Translations under genes and position numbers: made by a program
Assembly: GCF_002093975.1 (NCBI RefSeq)
Contig: NZ_MSZZ01000023.1
Coordinates: 62,001 to 126,000 of the forward strand
Direction of reading: 5' to 3'
From: Thermoactinospora rubra
Lineage (GTDB): Bacteria > Actinomycetota > Actinomycetes > Streptosporangiales > Streptosporangiaceae
Length of the DNA: 64,000 nt
In this document: positions 8,389 to 17,389 of the stretch, one piece after another
Layout of the letters: every line of letters begins with the position of its first letter
Position numbering within the stretch: the stretch's first letter is position 1
The notes under the pieces: model-generated
The model's input: the letters and a program-made list of their open reading frames with translations, nothing else
The model's database searches: none
What the model was told of the DNA's origin: nothing

Positions 8389-10790
8389 CGGAGGAACTCG
8401 ACGCCGGCATGGTCGCCCAGCGGATCGCCGAGAGCGACCAGGTCTCCGAGCCCTCGCCGAACGGGGAGGTCGGCAGGAGACGCCGCCGCAAGGAGGACGC
8501 GCGCCTGCTCACCGGGCGGACGCAGTGGACCGACAACATCCAGCTGCCTGGCATGCTGTACGTGCAGTTTCTGCGCAGCCCGATGGCGCACGCCCGCATC
8601 ACCCGCGTGGACGTGTCCGCCGCGCGGGAGCTGCCGGGCGTCGTGGCCGCCTTCAGCGGCCAGGACCTCGCCTCCGAGCAGGGCTCGCTGCCGTGCGCCT
8701 GGCCGGTGACCGAGGACATCGCGATCCCCGAGCACCCGCCGATGGCCGTCTCCGAGGTCCGCTACGTCGGCGAGGCGGTGGCGTGCGTGGTCGCCACGGA
8801 CCGCTACCGCGCGGCCGACGCGCTGGAGGCCATCGAGGTCGACTACGAGCCCCTGCCGCCCGTCCTGGACATGAACGACGCGCTGGCCGAGGGCGCGCCG
8901 AAGGTCCACGAGACCGGCAACAAGGCCTACACCTGGAAGTTCGCGCAGGGCGACATGGAGGCGGCGCTGCGCGACGCGCCGGTGCGCATCGACCGCACCT
9001 ACATCCAGCAACGGCTCATCCCGTCGGCCATGGAGCCGCGGGCCGTGGTGGCGACCACCGACGGCGAGACCTTCACGATGTGGAGCGCGACGCAGATCCC
9101 GCACATCCTGCGCGTCATGCTCGCGCTGACGACGGGCATCCCGGAGCACAAGCTGCGCGTCATCGCGCCCGACGTGGGCGGCGGCTTCGGCTCCAAGCTC
9201 CAGGTCACCGCCGAGGAGGTCGTCTGCCTGCTGCTCACCAAGCGCCTGGGCAAGCCGGTCAAGTGGACCGAGTCGCGCAGCGAGGGCAACCTCACCGTGC
9301 ACCACGGCCGCGACCAGATCCAGCACATCACGATCGCGGCCGAGTCCGACGGGCGCATCCGCGGCGTGCGGGTGGAGCTGCTGGTCGACATGGGCGCCTA
9401 CCTGATGCTGGTCACGCCGGGCATCCCGCTGCTGGGCGCGTTCATGTACAACGGCATCTACAAGATGGACGCCTACGACTTCACGTGCACGGGCGTGTTC
9501 ACCACCAAGATGCCGACCGACGCCTACCGCGGCGCGGGCCGTCCCGAGGCCACCTACGCCATCGAGCGGGCCATGGACGAGCTGGCCGCGGAGCTCAACA
9601 TGGACCCCGTCGAGGTACGGCGGCGCAACTGGATCAAGCACGAGGAGTTCCCGTACACCACGATCGCCGGGCTCACCTACGACTCCGGCAACTACGAGGC
9701 CGCGACCGACAAGGCCCTGGCGCTGTTCGGCTACGACAAGCTGCGGGCCGAGCAGGCCGACCGGCGGGACCGCCGCGACCCCGTCCAGCTGGGCATCGGC
9801 GTGTCCACCTACACCGAGATGTGCGGCCTGGCGCCCAGCCGGGTGCTGGGCAGCCTGAGCTACGGCGCGGGCGGCTGGGAGCACGGCTCGGTGCGCGTGC
9901 TGCCGACCGGCAAGGTCGAGGTGGTCACCGGCAGCTCGGCGCACGGCCAGGGCCACGAGACCGCCTGGAGCCAGCTCGTCGCCGACGCGCTCGGCGTGCC
10001 GTTCGAGGACGTCTCGGTGCTGCACGGCGACACCGCGATCTCGCACCGGGGCATGGACACCTACGGCTCGCGCTCGCTGGTCGTCGGCGGCATGGCCGTC
10101 CTGTCGGCCTGCGAGAAGGTCAAGGAGAAGGCCAGGAAGATCGCCGCGCACACGCTGGAGTGCTCGCCGGAGGACGTGGAGTTCAGCCAGGGCGTCTTCC
10201 GCGTCAAGGGGACGGGCGCCCAGAAGACGATCCAGGAGCTGGCGCTGGCCGCCTTCGCCGCCCACGACCTGCCCGAGGGCATGGAGCCCAGGCTCGACGC
10301 CGACGCCACGCTGGACCCGGAGAACTTCTCCTTCCCGCACGGCACCCACCTGTGCGCGGTCGAGGTGGACACCGAGACCGGCCACGTGAAGATCCGCTCG
10401 TACGTGGCGGTCGACGACGTCGGCCGGGTCGTCAACCCGCTGATCGTCGAGGGCCAGGTGCACGGCGGCATCGCGCAGGGCATCGCCCAGGCGTTGTACG
10501 AGGAGGCCGTCTACGACGCGGAGGGCAACCTGCTCACCTCGACGATGGCCGACTACCTGCTGCCGTCGGCGGCCGACCTGCCGGACTTCGTCACCGACCG
10601 GACGGAGACGCCCGCTACGAGCAACCCGCTGGGAGTCAAGGGCGTGGGCGAGGCGGGCACGATCGCCTCCACCCCGGCCGTCGTCAACGCCATCGTGGAC
10701 GCGCTGCGCCCGCACGGCGTGCACGACATCCAGATGCCCTGCACGCCGGAACGGATCTGGCGGGCGCTCAGGGAAAGGGCACAGGCATGA
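8385..10790 (+). CDS. coxL: Molybdopterin-binding catalytic subunit, form II CoxL / xanthine dehydrogenase type
   Basis: An 801-residue large subunit that binds the molybdenum-cytosine-dinucleotide type cofactor and carries out the hydroxylation. The active-site loop reads AYRGAGR (near residue 384), the form II signature, not the AYXCSFR loop of true CO dehydrogenase. The catalytic Glu is in GVGEAG near residue 750. DVGGGFGSK and the GQGHET cofactor-contact motifs are present. The GTG start at 8385 overlaps the coxS stop; the frame is open further upstream but that part is a shadow of coxS. Expected substrate is a purine, aldehyde or N-heterocycle. Maturation genes (coxD/E/F, MoxR) are absent from the window. 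Confidence 0.88.
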   Translation: MTEELDAGMVAQRIAESDQVSEPSPNGEVGRRRRRKEDARLLTGRTQWTDNIQLPGMLYVQFLRSPMAHARITRVDVSAARELPGVVAAFSGQDLASEQGSLPCAWPVTEDIAIPEHPPMAVSEVRYVGEAVACVVATDRYRAADALEAIEVDYEPLPPVLDMNDALAEGAPKVHETGNKAYTWKFAQGDMEAALRDAPVRIDRTYIQQRLIPSAMEPRAVVATTDGETFTMWSATQIPHILRVMLALTTGIPEHKLRVIAPDVGGGFGSKLQVTAEEVVCLLLTKRLGKPVKWTESRSEGNLTVHHGRDQIQHITIAAESDGRIRGVRVELLVDMGAYLMLVTPGIPLLGAFMYNGIYKMDAYDFTCTGVFTTKMPTDAYRGAGRPEATYAIERAMDELAAELNMDPVEVRRRNWIKHEEFPYTTIAGLTYDSGNYEAATDKALALFGYDKLRAEQADRRDRRDPVQLGIGVSTYTEMCGLAPSRVLGSLSYGAGGWEHGSVRVLPTGKVEVVTGSSAHGQGHETAWSQLVADALGVPFEDVSVLHGDTAISHRGMDTYGSRSLVVGGMAVLSACEKVKEKARKIAAHTLECSPEDVEFSQGVFRVKGTGAQKTIQELALAAFAAHDLPEGMEPRLDADATLDPENFSFPHGTHLCAVEVDTETGHVKIRSYVAVDDVGRVVNPLIVEGQVHGGIAQGIAQALYEEAVYDAEGNLLTSTMADYLLPSAADLPDFVTDRTETPATSNPLGVKGVGEAGTIASTPAVVNAIVDALRPHGVHDIQMPCTPERIWRALRERAQA

Positions 10791-11629
10791 TCCCGGCACA
10801 GTTCGACTACGTGCGCGCCTCCTCGCTGGAGGAGGCCACCCAGGCGCTGGCCGCCGACGAGGACGCCAAGGTCATCGCGGGCGGGCAGTCGCTGCTGCCG
10901 CTGCTGCGCCTGCGCCTGGCCTACCCCTCCACGCTGGTGGACATCGGCCGCCTGCCCGAGCTGCGCGGCGTGCAGGACCGGGGCGACCACGTGTTCATCG
11001 GCGCGCTGACCACCCACGACGAGGTCATGCGGGACCCGGTGCTGGCCGCCGAGTGCCCGCTGGTGGCGATGGGCGCCGCCACGGTGGCCGACCCCGCGGT
11101 ACGGCACCGCGGCACCTTCGGCGGCTCGCTCGCCCACGCCGACCCCGCCGGCGACCTGCCGGCCGTGATCCTGGCGCTGGACGGCGTCATGGTCACCACC
11201 AGGCGGGAGATCCCGGCGGCCGAGTTCTTCGTGGACTACCTGGAGTCCGCGATGGAGCCGGACGAGATCCTCACCGGCGTGCGCATTCCGAAGCTGGGCG
11301 AGGGATGGGGCTACCACTACGAGAAGTTCCACCGCACCGCCCAGGCCTGGGCGATCGTGGGGGTGGCGGCAGCCGTACGGCGCTCCGACGGGGCCGTCGC
11401 CGAGGCGAGGATCGGCCTGACGAACATGGGGCCGACGCCGCTGCGCGCGAGCGCGACCGAGGCGGCGCTGGCCGGCGCCGAACTCGGCGACGCGGTACGG
11501 CAGGCGTGCGAGCAGGCGGCCGAGGGCACCTCGCCGCCGTCCGACCTGCACGGCCAGGCCGACTACCGCAGGCACCTGGCTCAGGTGCTCACCCGGCGGG
11601 CGGTGCTCGCCGCGGCCGGAGCCCACTGA
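10787..11629 (+). CDS. coxM: FAD-binding subunit of molybdenum hydroxylase (CoxM-like)
   Basis: A 280-residue flavoprotein subunit. The FAD pyrophosphate loop AGGQSLLPLLRLRLA lies near residues 31-45 and the second FAD motif (TVADPAVRHRGTFGGSLAHADPA) near 95-120, as in CoxM and the XDH middle subunit. It takes electrons from CoxS and hands them to the final acceptor. ATG 10787 overlaps the coxL stop (ATGA), so the three subunits are translationally coupled. Length is as expected for the family. Confidence 0.88.
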   Translation: MIPAQFDYVRASSLEEATQALAADEDAKVIAGGQSLLPLLRLRLAYPSTLVDIGRLPELRGVQDRGDHVFIGALTTHDEVMRDPVLAAECPLVAMGAATVADPAVRHRGTFGGSLAHADPAGDLPAVILALDGVMVTTRREIPAAEFFVDYLESAMEPDEILTGVRIPKLGEGWGYHYEKFHRTAQAWAIVGVAAAVRRSDGAVAEARIGLTNMGPTPLRASATEAALAGAELGDAVRQACEQAAEGTSPPSDLHGQADYRRHLAQVLTRRAVLAAAGAH

Positions 11630-11715
11630 TCCGGGAAGGCCGGGGGCGCGGCGCCGTGCCCCCGGCTCTCCCGGTTTGTCCGATCCCACGTGTCACGAGG
11701 AGGGAAGCGGTCCCC

Positions 11716-12438
11716 ATGGCGATGCGGTTCGAGCACGAGTTCTCGGTTCCCGTCCCCATCGAGCAGGCCTGGGCGGTGCTGCTCGACGTGGAGCGGGTGG
11801 CGCCGTGCCTGCCGGGCGCGACCCTCGACACGGTCGAGGGCGAGGAGTTCACCGGCAGGATGAAGGTGAAGGTCGGGCCGATCACGGTGACCTATCGCGG
11901 CTCGGCCAGGTTCGAGGAGATCGACAAGGACTCCTACAGCCTGCGGCTGAAGGCGGGCGGGCGCGAGGCGAGGGGCTCGGGCACCGCGGACGCGACGGTG
12001 GACGCGCGGCTGACGCCGGCCGGCGACCGCACCGCGGTCAAGGTGGAGACGACCTTCAACGTCACCGGGCGGCCCGCTCAGTTCGGCCGGGGCGTCATGC
12101 AGGAGGTGGGCGGCAGGCTGCTCGACCGGTTCGCGGAGAACCTGGCGGACATGCTGACCGGCCACGGCGAGGAGCGGGCCGAGGAGGCCGGGAAGACCGA
12201 GGAGGCCGTGCGGCGCGAGGAGGCGCCGGAGGAGGGGGAACGGCGCCTGGTCGCGGTCCCCGAGCCCCAGGAGGACCGGCCCGCCACCCCGCTGCGCACC
12301 TCGCGGACCGCCGATGAGGAGGCGCTGGACCTGTTGGAGATCGCCGGAGCGCCGTTGCTGAAGCGGGTGGCGCCCGTGGTCGGCGCGCTGGCCGTTCTCC
12401 TGGTCATCATTTGGCTGATCAGGCGTGTAATCCGGTAA
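11716..12438 (+). CDS. coxG: CoxG-like SRPBCC protein with C-terminal membrane anchor
   Basis: A 240-residue protein. Residues about 1-150 form a CoxG/SRPBCC domain (FEHEFSVPVPIEQAWAVLLDVERVAPCLPGA is the family N-terminus). A charged Glu-rich linker follows, and the last 25 residues are one transmembrane helix flanked by Lys and Arg. In Oligotropha, CoxG is needed to attach CO dehydrogenase to the cytoplasmic membrane; here the enzyme is form II, so it probably anchors that oxidase in the same way. It is preceded by a gagggaag ribosome site and separated from coxM by 86 bases, still consistent with one operon. Confidence 0.85.
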   Translation: MAMRFEHEFSVPVPIEQAWAVLLDVERVAPCLPGATLDTVEGEEFTGRMKVKVGPITVTYRGSARFEEIDKDSYSLRLKAGGREARGSGTADATVDARLTPAGDRTAVKVETTFNVTGRPAQFGRGVMQEVGGRLLDRFAENLADMLTGHGEERAEEAGKTEEAVRREEAPEEGERRLVAVPEPQEDRPATPLRTSRTADEEALDLLEIAGAPLLKRVAPVVGALAVLLVIIWLIRRVIR

Positions 12439-12476
12439 AAACACCGGCAAGTCCGGACACTTCGCCTAAGTAGGCG
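12432..12476. terminator. Two short inverted repeats after coxG
   Basis: A hairpin (ccggt/accgg, loop aaaaac) spans 12432-12447 and includes the coxG stop codon. A second inverted repeat (cgccta/taggcg, 2-base gap) spans 12463-12476, 44 bases before the next gene. The first could act as a weak terminator and the second as an operator. Neither has a U-tract. Confidence 0.3.
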
Positions 12477-12519
12477 GGAATGCCTCATCCCAAGCGGCCA
12501 TGAGACACGGGGGGACGGC

Positions 12520-15156
12520 ATGCCGGACTGCACCGTCGTCGTCATCACCTACAACGACGCGGCCCGCCTGCCCAGGGCCGTGCGTTCCGTCCTGGACCAG
12601 TCGCTGCGCGACCTCGAAGTCGTCATCGTCGACGACGCCAGCACCGACGGGACCGCCCAGGTCGCCCAGGAGCTCATGCGGGCCGACGGCCGCGTCCGCT
12701 ACCTGCGGCGGCCGGCCAACAGCGGAGGATGCGGGGCGCCGCGCAACGACGGCGTCGACGCGGCGCTCTCGCCGTACGTCATGTTCCTCGACAGCGACGA
12801 CGAGCTGCCCAGGCACGCCTGCAAGAGCCTGCTGACCGAGATCGAGCGGACCGGCGCGGACTTCGTCTCCGGCCAGATCGCCCGCTACATCGAACCCGGC
12901 GGCCGCCTCGCACACTATTACCCCTCGCTGTTCGCCAGGCGCCGCACGGTCGAGGGCATCCGGCAGGAGCCCCAGCTGTTCCTCGACGGCTTCTCCACCA
13001 ACAAGCTCTACCGCACCGGCTTCCTGCGCTCCCACGGCCTGCGCTTCCCCGAGGACATCCACTACGAGGACCACGTCTTCTCCGCCGAGCTGTACGCCTG
13101 CGCCCGCCGCTTCGCGATCGTGCCGTGGGTGGTCTACCACTGGCACCGCGCGGAGCACCGCGCCTCGATCTCCTCCAACATCCGGGAGATGGCCAACGTA
13201 CGGCACCGCGTCGAGGCCGCCAGGCGCAGCGACGAGGTCCTGCGCCGGCGTGGCATGGCCGACCTCGTGCCGGCCCGCCAGCACCGCTTCCTCCGCCAGG
13301 ACCTGCGCGTCTACCTCAACCCGCTGCCGATGCGCGACCGCGTGTGGGTCAAGGAGTTCGCCGCCGTGGTCCGGCCGTACCTGGCGGAGATCCCCGAGGA
13401 GGTCGTGGAACGCTCCGATCCCATGCCGAGGGTCTGCGTCCAGCTCATCCTGGAGGACCGGGTCGACGACCTGCGGGTGGCCTGCCAGGCCCTCACCGGG
13501 CCCAAACCGCCGCCGCGCGTCGCCACCCAGCGGGACGGCCGCACGTACTGGGGCACCACGGTCAGCCCGGGCATGGACATCACCCGCCTGCGGCTGGCCG
13601 AGCTGCCGTTCTCGGCCTCGCGCCTGCGCCACGAGGTCGCCGAGCTCGACTCCGACGGCCGCCGCCTCACCGTGACCGTGCGCACCTACGACCCGTTCGG
13701 CGCGCTGCCGCTGGAGTGGAAGGCCTACCTGGAGATCGGCCGCACCCGCGTGCCGCTGCGGCCCCGCCGTACCGGCGAGGGAACCCTGGTCGGCAAGGTC
13801 TCCTTCACCCCCGCCTCCGGAGGCGCCGCCTACCTCGCCTTCGTCCGCCTGTCCGACGGCCGCGTCACCCGGGACCGGCTCATCGTCGACCCCGCCATGG
13901 AGCCCCTCGTGGCCTCCGGCTACACGGCGAGTGCGGAGGGATACGGGGGCTACCTGCGCCTGCGGGCGCCGCGCTCCCGGCTGCGCGCGCTCAGGCGCAG
14001 GCTGACCAGGAAGGCGCTGCGCAGGGTGAGCACGCCCGAGGTCAAGCTCAAGGTCTACAAGGCCCTCATCCGGGTAGTGCCCCGCCGGAGGGACCTCGCG
14101 CTGTTCGAGGCCGACTGCGGTAAGGGGTACACCGGCAGCCCGCGCGCCGTCTACGAGGAGGTGCGGCGGCGCGGACTGCCGGTCACCGCGGTCTGGTCGG
14201 TGGCGCGCGGCCGCTCCGCCTTCCCTCCGGACGCCGCGCTCGTGCGGCGCATGAGCTGGCGCTACGTCTGGACCATGGCCAGGGCCGCCTACTGGATCGA
14301 CAGCCACGGCCTCCCGCTGGACTTCCCCAAGCCGCCCGGCACCCGCTACCTGCAGACCTGGCACGGGCAGGGCATCAAGTCCATCGGCTTCGACGCGCCC
14401 GACCTGCGGGCGGACTTCGCCAAGCCGCGCGAGCGGTGGGAGCGGGCGGTCGCGCGGTGGGACGCGCTCGTCTCGCCCGGCGCGGAGTTCGAGCGCGTCT
14501 TCCTCCCGGCCAACCGCTACACCGGCCCCGTCCTGCGGTACGGCACGCCGCGCTGCGACGCGCTGGTCCGGGGCGTCGCGCCCGAGGGGCTGCGCGAGCG
14601 GCTGGAGATCCCCGAAGGCCGCAAGATCCTCCTGTACGCGCCCACCTACCGGGACGCGGCCATGTACACCGGCCAGTCGGTGCGGGTCGACCTGGAGGCG
14701 CTCGCCGAGGAGGTGGCCGGGGAGTGGGCGCTCATCCTGCGCACCCACCCGGCCGACCGCTACCGCGTGCCCGAGCACGTGCGGCACTTCGTCACGCCCG
14801 CCGGGTCCTACCCGGAGATCAACGACCTGATGCTGCTGTCGGACGCCCTGCTGACGGACTACTCCTCGGTCAGCAGCGACTACGCCATCACCGGCAAGCC
14901 GATGATCTTCTACATCGACGACTGGGAGGAGTACCGGCGCGCCCAGCGGGGCGTCTACCACGACCTGCCCGCCATCGCGCCCGGCCCCTGCGTGCGGACC
15001 GTCGCCGAGCTCGTCGCCTGCCTGCGCGACCTGCCCGCCGTCCACGCCTCCTACGCGGCCAGGTACGCGGCCTGGCGCGAGCTGTGGTGCGCCGAGGAAC
15101 GCGGCGACGCCTCCCGCAGAGTCGTGGATGCGTTCTTCCTGGGGAAGCAGCCGTGA
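12520..15156 (+). CDS. GT2 glycosyltransferase fused to TagF/TagB-like glycerophosphotransferase
   Basis: An 878-residue two-enzyme protein. The N-terminal GT2 domain (about 1-230) has VVVITYN, VIVDDASTDGT and the metal-binding FLDSDDE. The middle (about 330-500) is of unknown fold. The C-terminal domain (about 515-870) matches CDP-glycerol:poly(glycerophosphate) glycerophosphotransferases, with WHGQGIKSIGFD, LLYAPTYRD, LRTHPADR and the late motif TDYSSVSSDYAITGKP. Such enzymes polymerise or prime teichoic acid at the cytoplasmic face. It opens the surface-polymer locus and is followed by a GT4 gene 16 bases downstream. The identity of the polyol phosphate is not shown by sequence. Confidence 0.85.
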   Translation: MPDCTVVVITYNDAARLPRAVRSVLDQSLRDLEVVIVDDASTDGTAQVAQELMRADGRVRYLRRPANSGGCGAPRNDGVDAALSPYVMFLDSDDELPRHACKSLLTEIERTGADFVSGQIARYIEPGGRLAHYYPSLFARRRTVEGIRQEPQLFLDGFSTNKLYRTGFLRSHGLRFPEDIHYEDHVFSAELYACARRFAIVPWVVYHWHRAEHRASISSNIREMANVRHRVEAARRSDEVLRRRGMADLVPARQHRFLRQDLRVYLNPLPMRDRVWVKEFAAVVRPYLAEIPEEVVERSDPMPRVCVQLILEDRVDDLRVACQALTGPKPPPRVATQRDGRTYWGTTVSPGMDITRLRLAELPFSASRLRHEVAELDSDGRRLTVTVRTYDPFGALPLEWKAYLEIGRTRVPLRPRRTGEGTLVGKVSFTPASGGAAYLAFVRLSDGRVTRDRLIVDPAMEPLVASGYTASAEGYGGYLRLRAPRSRLRALRRRLTRKALRRVSTPEVKLKVYKALIRVVPRRRDLALFEADCGKGYTGSPRAVYEEVRRRGLPVTAVWSVARGRSAFPPDAALVRRMSWRYVWTMARAAYWIDSHGLPLDFPKPPGTRYLQTWHGQGIKSIGFDAPDLRADFAKPRERWERAVARWDALVSPGAEFERVFLPANRYTGPVLRYGTPRCDALVRGVAPEGLRERLEIPEGRKILLYAPTYRDAAMYTGQSVRVDLEALAEEVAGEWALILRTHPADRYRVPEHVRHFVTPAGSYPEINDLMLLSDALLTDYSSVSSDYAITGKPMIFYIDDWEEYRRAQRGVYHDLPAIAPGPCVRTVAELVACLRDLPAVHASYAARYAAWRELWCAEERGDASRRVVDAFFLGKQP

Positions 15157-15172
15157 CCATGGGGAGGCAGCC

Positions 15173-16216
15173 GTGAGGATCGCCTTCGCCTGCCTGGACG
15201 CCGACACGCTGGGCGGCATCCAGCAGATCACCCACACCCTCGCCCAGGGGCTGGCCGAGCGTGGCCACGAGGTCGACGTCATCGGGCTGTACGCGGCCGA
15301 CAAGCCGTTCCGCTACGTCGAGCGGCCGCTGTACCGCAGGCACGTGATCAACCGCGCGCCCCTGGGCGCCGAGCGCCGCCGCGTCGCGGACCGGCGGCTG
15401 CGCAGGGCGCTGCCCGACGCCGGCTACCTGGTGATGACCTCGCCCAGCGTGGTGGCCAGGATGGCGGAGCTCGGGCGCGGCCTGCGGCGGATCGGGCAGT
15501 ACCACGGCTCCTTCGAGCACGCGCGCGGCTCCTGGCACCTGGCCTCGATCCGCCGCAACTACGGCGCGCTGGACCAGGCCGTCTTCCTCAGCGAGGAGGA
15601 CGCCTGGCGGTTCTCCGAGCAGGCGCTGCTGCCCAACGCCTGGGCGCTGCCGAACCCGCTCACCATGTGGCCGGAGGAGACCTCGACGCTGGAGACCCCC
15701 CGGGTGCTCGGCGTGGGCCGCCTGGAGGGCGTCAAGCGGTTCGACCGGCTCATCAGCGCCTTCGCCATGGCCTCGGAGCCGCCGTGGGAGCTGCACCTGA
15801 TCGGCGACGGGCCGGAGGCCGGCTGGCTGCGCGCCCACGCCGAGCGGGAGGGGGTGGCCGACCGCGTGCGGTTCCGTGGGCGCGTGCCGGTCTCGCAGAT
15901 GACGGCCGAGTACCGCCAGGCCGCCCTCCTCGGGCTGACCAGCGACCACGAGGGACTGGGGCTGGTGCTGCTGGAGGCCGCCGCGCACGGCGTGCCGTCG
16001 GTGGCCTTCGACGTCTCCGGCGGGGTCCGCTCGGCCGGGCCGGTGCTCGTCCCTCCCGGCGACGTGGCGGCCTTCGCCGACCGTCTCCGTCTGCTCATGC
16101 GGGAGCACGAGGAACGGCGCCGCCTGGGCGCCGCCGCCCGGGAGCGGGCCGCGGACTTCCGGCTGGAGCGGATCCTGGACCGCTGGGAGGAGCTGTTCGC
16201 GCACATCGAGCGCTGA
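15173..16216 (+). CDS. GT4 family glycosyltransferase
   Basis: A 347-residue retaining glycosyltransferase. The N-terminal Rossmann part has LGGIQQITHTLAQGLAERGHEV and the C-terminal part has the GT4 nucleotide-sugar site (GVGRLEGVKRFDRLI, then GLTSDHEGLGLVLLEAAAHGVP, where Glu-x7-Glu is the catalytic pair). The start is GTG 15173, preceded by ggggagg. The junction with the upstream gene is a local duplication: ggggaagcagccgtga and ggggaggcagccgtga lie 19 bases apart, the first ending the fusion gene and the second making this ribosome site and start. Donor and acceptor sugars are unknown. Confidence 0.85.
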   Translation: MRIAFACLDADTLGGIQQITHTLAQGLAERGHEVDVIGLYAADKPFRYVERPLYRRHVINRAPLGAERRRVADRRLRRALPDAGYLVMTSPSVVARMAELGRGLRRIGQYHGSFEHARGSWHLASIRRNYGALDQAVFLSEEDAWRFSEQALLPNAWALPNPLTMWPEETSTLETPRVLGVGRLEGVKRFDRLISAFAMASEPPWELHLIGDGPEAGWLRAHAEREGVADRVRFRGRVPVSQMTAEYRQAALLGLTSDHEGLGLVLLEAAAHGVPSVAFDVSGGVRSAGPVLVPPGDVAAFADRLRLLMREHEERRRLGAAARERAADFRLERILDRWEELFAHIER

Positions 16217-16222
16217 GGACCC

Positions 16223-16276
16223 TGAAGACGCGGAGGTCCCTGAAGACGCGGAGGTCCCTGAAGACGCGGAGGTCCC
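16223..16276 (+). repeat. Three perfect copies of an 18-bp tandem repeat
   Basis: The unit tgaagacgcggaggtccc occurs three times without change directly after the GT4 stop codon, followed by a decayed fourth copy (from 16277). The 117-base gap between the converging GT4 and sulfotransferase genes holds little else. One frame through the repeat reads a Leu-Lys-Thr-Arg-Arg-Ser pattern, but I see no gene there. Confidence 0.75.
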
Positions 16277-16333
16277 TGAGGACGCTGAGGGCGCGCCGAG
16301 CGCTGAGGGAGACGCCGAGGCCCGCCGCCCCGG

Positions 16334-17383
16334 TCAGAGCGCGCGCTGGGCGGCCGGCGCGACCCCGCTGCGCTGCTGCGGGAACCCGGCCAGCGCCCGC
16401 TGCCCGCCGGTGAGCATCGCCGCCACGGGGCCGGGCTCGCGCAGGCGGGCCAGCCGGTCCAGCATCGCCTTGCGCGTCCTGGACCGGTGCCGCTTCTGCA
16501 TCACCTTGTGCAGCCGGGCGAGCTGCTCCTTGGCCGGCTTGGGCGCGCCGGACAGCTCATAGCCGTTGGCCTGCAGCCGCTCCCCCAGCTCCTCCTCGCA
16601 CAGGGCGATCTCCCAGTCCTCCAGCCGCGTCGCCCAGCTGCCCACCCGCGCCCGGGTGACCTCGCTGTGGGTGTTGCCGTGCCACACCTTGTGCAGCGGC
16701 ACGACCTCGTCGGCCGCCTCCTTGGGCGAGACCACCGACGGGTCGAACTCCTCCCCCAGGAAGGCGCACAGCTTGCGCATCTCCCCCGCCGGGTCGGCCG
16801 TCAGGTCCTCGTAGCGCAGCTCGTAGTAGGTGTCGGCGGGCAGGGTACGGCGCAGCCTGCGCCCGTAGTCGATCGCCTCGGCCCACGTGGAGATCGCGTG
16901 GTAGCTGCTGTGCGTGAACCACGGCATCTCCTTCAGGCTCGCCACGCAGTCGCGCCCGTCCCTGATCAGGTGCACGAACTGGGCGTCGGGGAACAGCCGC
17001 CGGAGGGTGTCGACGTGCTTGACGTAGCTGGGCCGCTTGTCGCCCCAGCGGGCCTTGCCGAACCGCTCGGCGTACATCTCGAACGCCGTGCCCAGCACCG
17101 AGCCCAGGGACCCGGGCGCCGCCTCGGCCTGCCGGATGAAGGAGTCCTTGCCGATGCCGAGCTCCTTGAACTTGGCGCTGCGGTCGGTGGCGATCCACTC
17201 GGCCAGCGCGCGCCTGCGCTCGGGCCGGCGCATGTCGCCGAAGGCGCGCCGCTTCTGGTAGGCGGGCAGGACGAACCGGGTCTCCGGCGCCACCGCGACC
17301 CGCGGGTGCGAATGGAGCATCAGCTGGAGCATCGTGGTGCCGCTGCGCGGGCACCCGACGACGAAGATAGGTCGATCGGACAT
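16334..17383 (-). CDS. Sulfotransferase, second copy of the module
   Basis: A 349-residue PAPS-dependent sulfotransferase of the Sulfotransfer family. The 5'-phosphosulfate loop is at the very N-terminus (VGCPRSGTTMLQLMLHSHP, about 9-27) and the 3'-phosphate motif is in HLIRDGRDCVASLKEMPW (about 137-154). Long blocks, such as ARVGSWATRLEDWEIALCE, are identical in the sulfotransferase at 18167-19174, so the two are recent paralogues. It lies 6 bases after a CDP-alcohol phosphotransferase gene whose end supplies the ggggg ribosome site. The acceptor is inferred to be a cell-surface lipid or polymer. Confidence 0.85.
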   Translation of the reverse strand: MSDRPIFVVGCPRSGTTMLQLMLHSHPRVAVAPETRFVLPAYQKRRAFGDMRRPERRRALAEWIATDRSAKFKELGIGKDSFIRQAEAAPGSLGSVLGTAFEMYAERFGKARWGDKRPSYVKHVDTLRRLFPDAQFVHLIRDGRDCVASLKEMPWFTHSSYHAISTWAEAIDYGRRLRRTLPADTYYELRYEDLTADPAGEMRKLCAFLGEEFDPSVVSPKEAADEVVPLHKVWHGNTHSEVTRARVGSWATRLEDWEIALCEEELGERLQANGYELSGAPKPAKEQLARLHKVMQKRHRSRTRKAMLDRLARLREPGPVAAMLTGGQRALAGFPQQRSGVAPAAQRAL

Positions 17384-17389
17384 CTGGTA

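Noticed and set aside
8385..10790. True aerobic carbon monoxide dehydrogenase
   Set aside because: The active-site loop is AYRGAGR, not AYXCSFR with the catalytic Cys, so CO oxidation should not be claimed from sequence.
16223..16290. CRISPR array
   Set aside because: The 18-bp copies are directly adjacent with no spacers; this is a simple tandem repeat.
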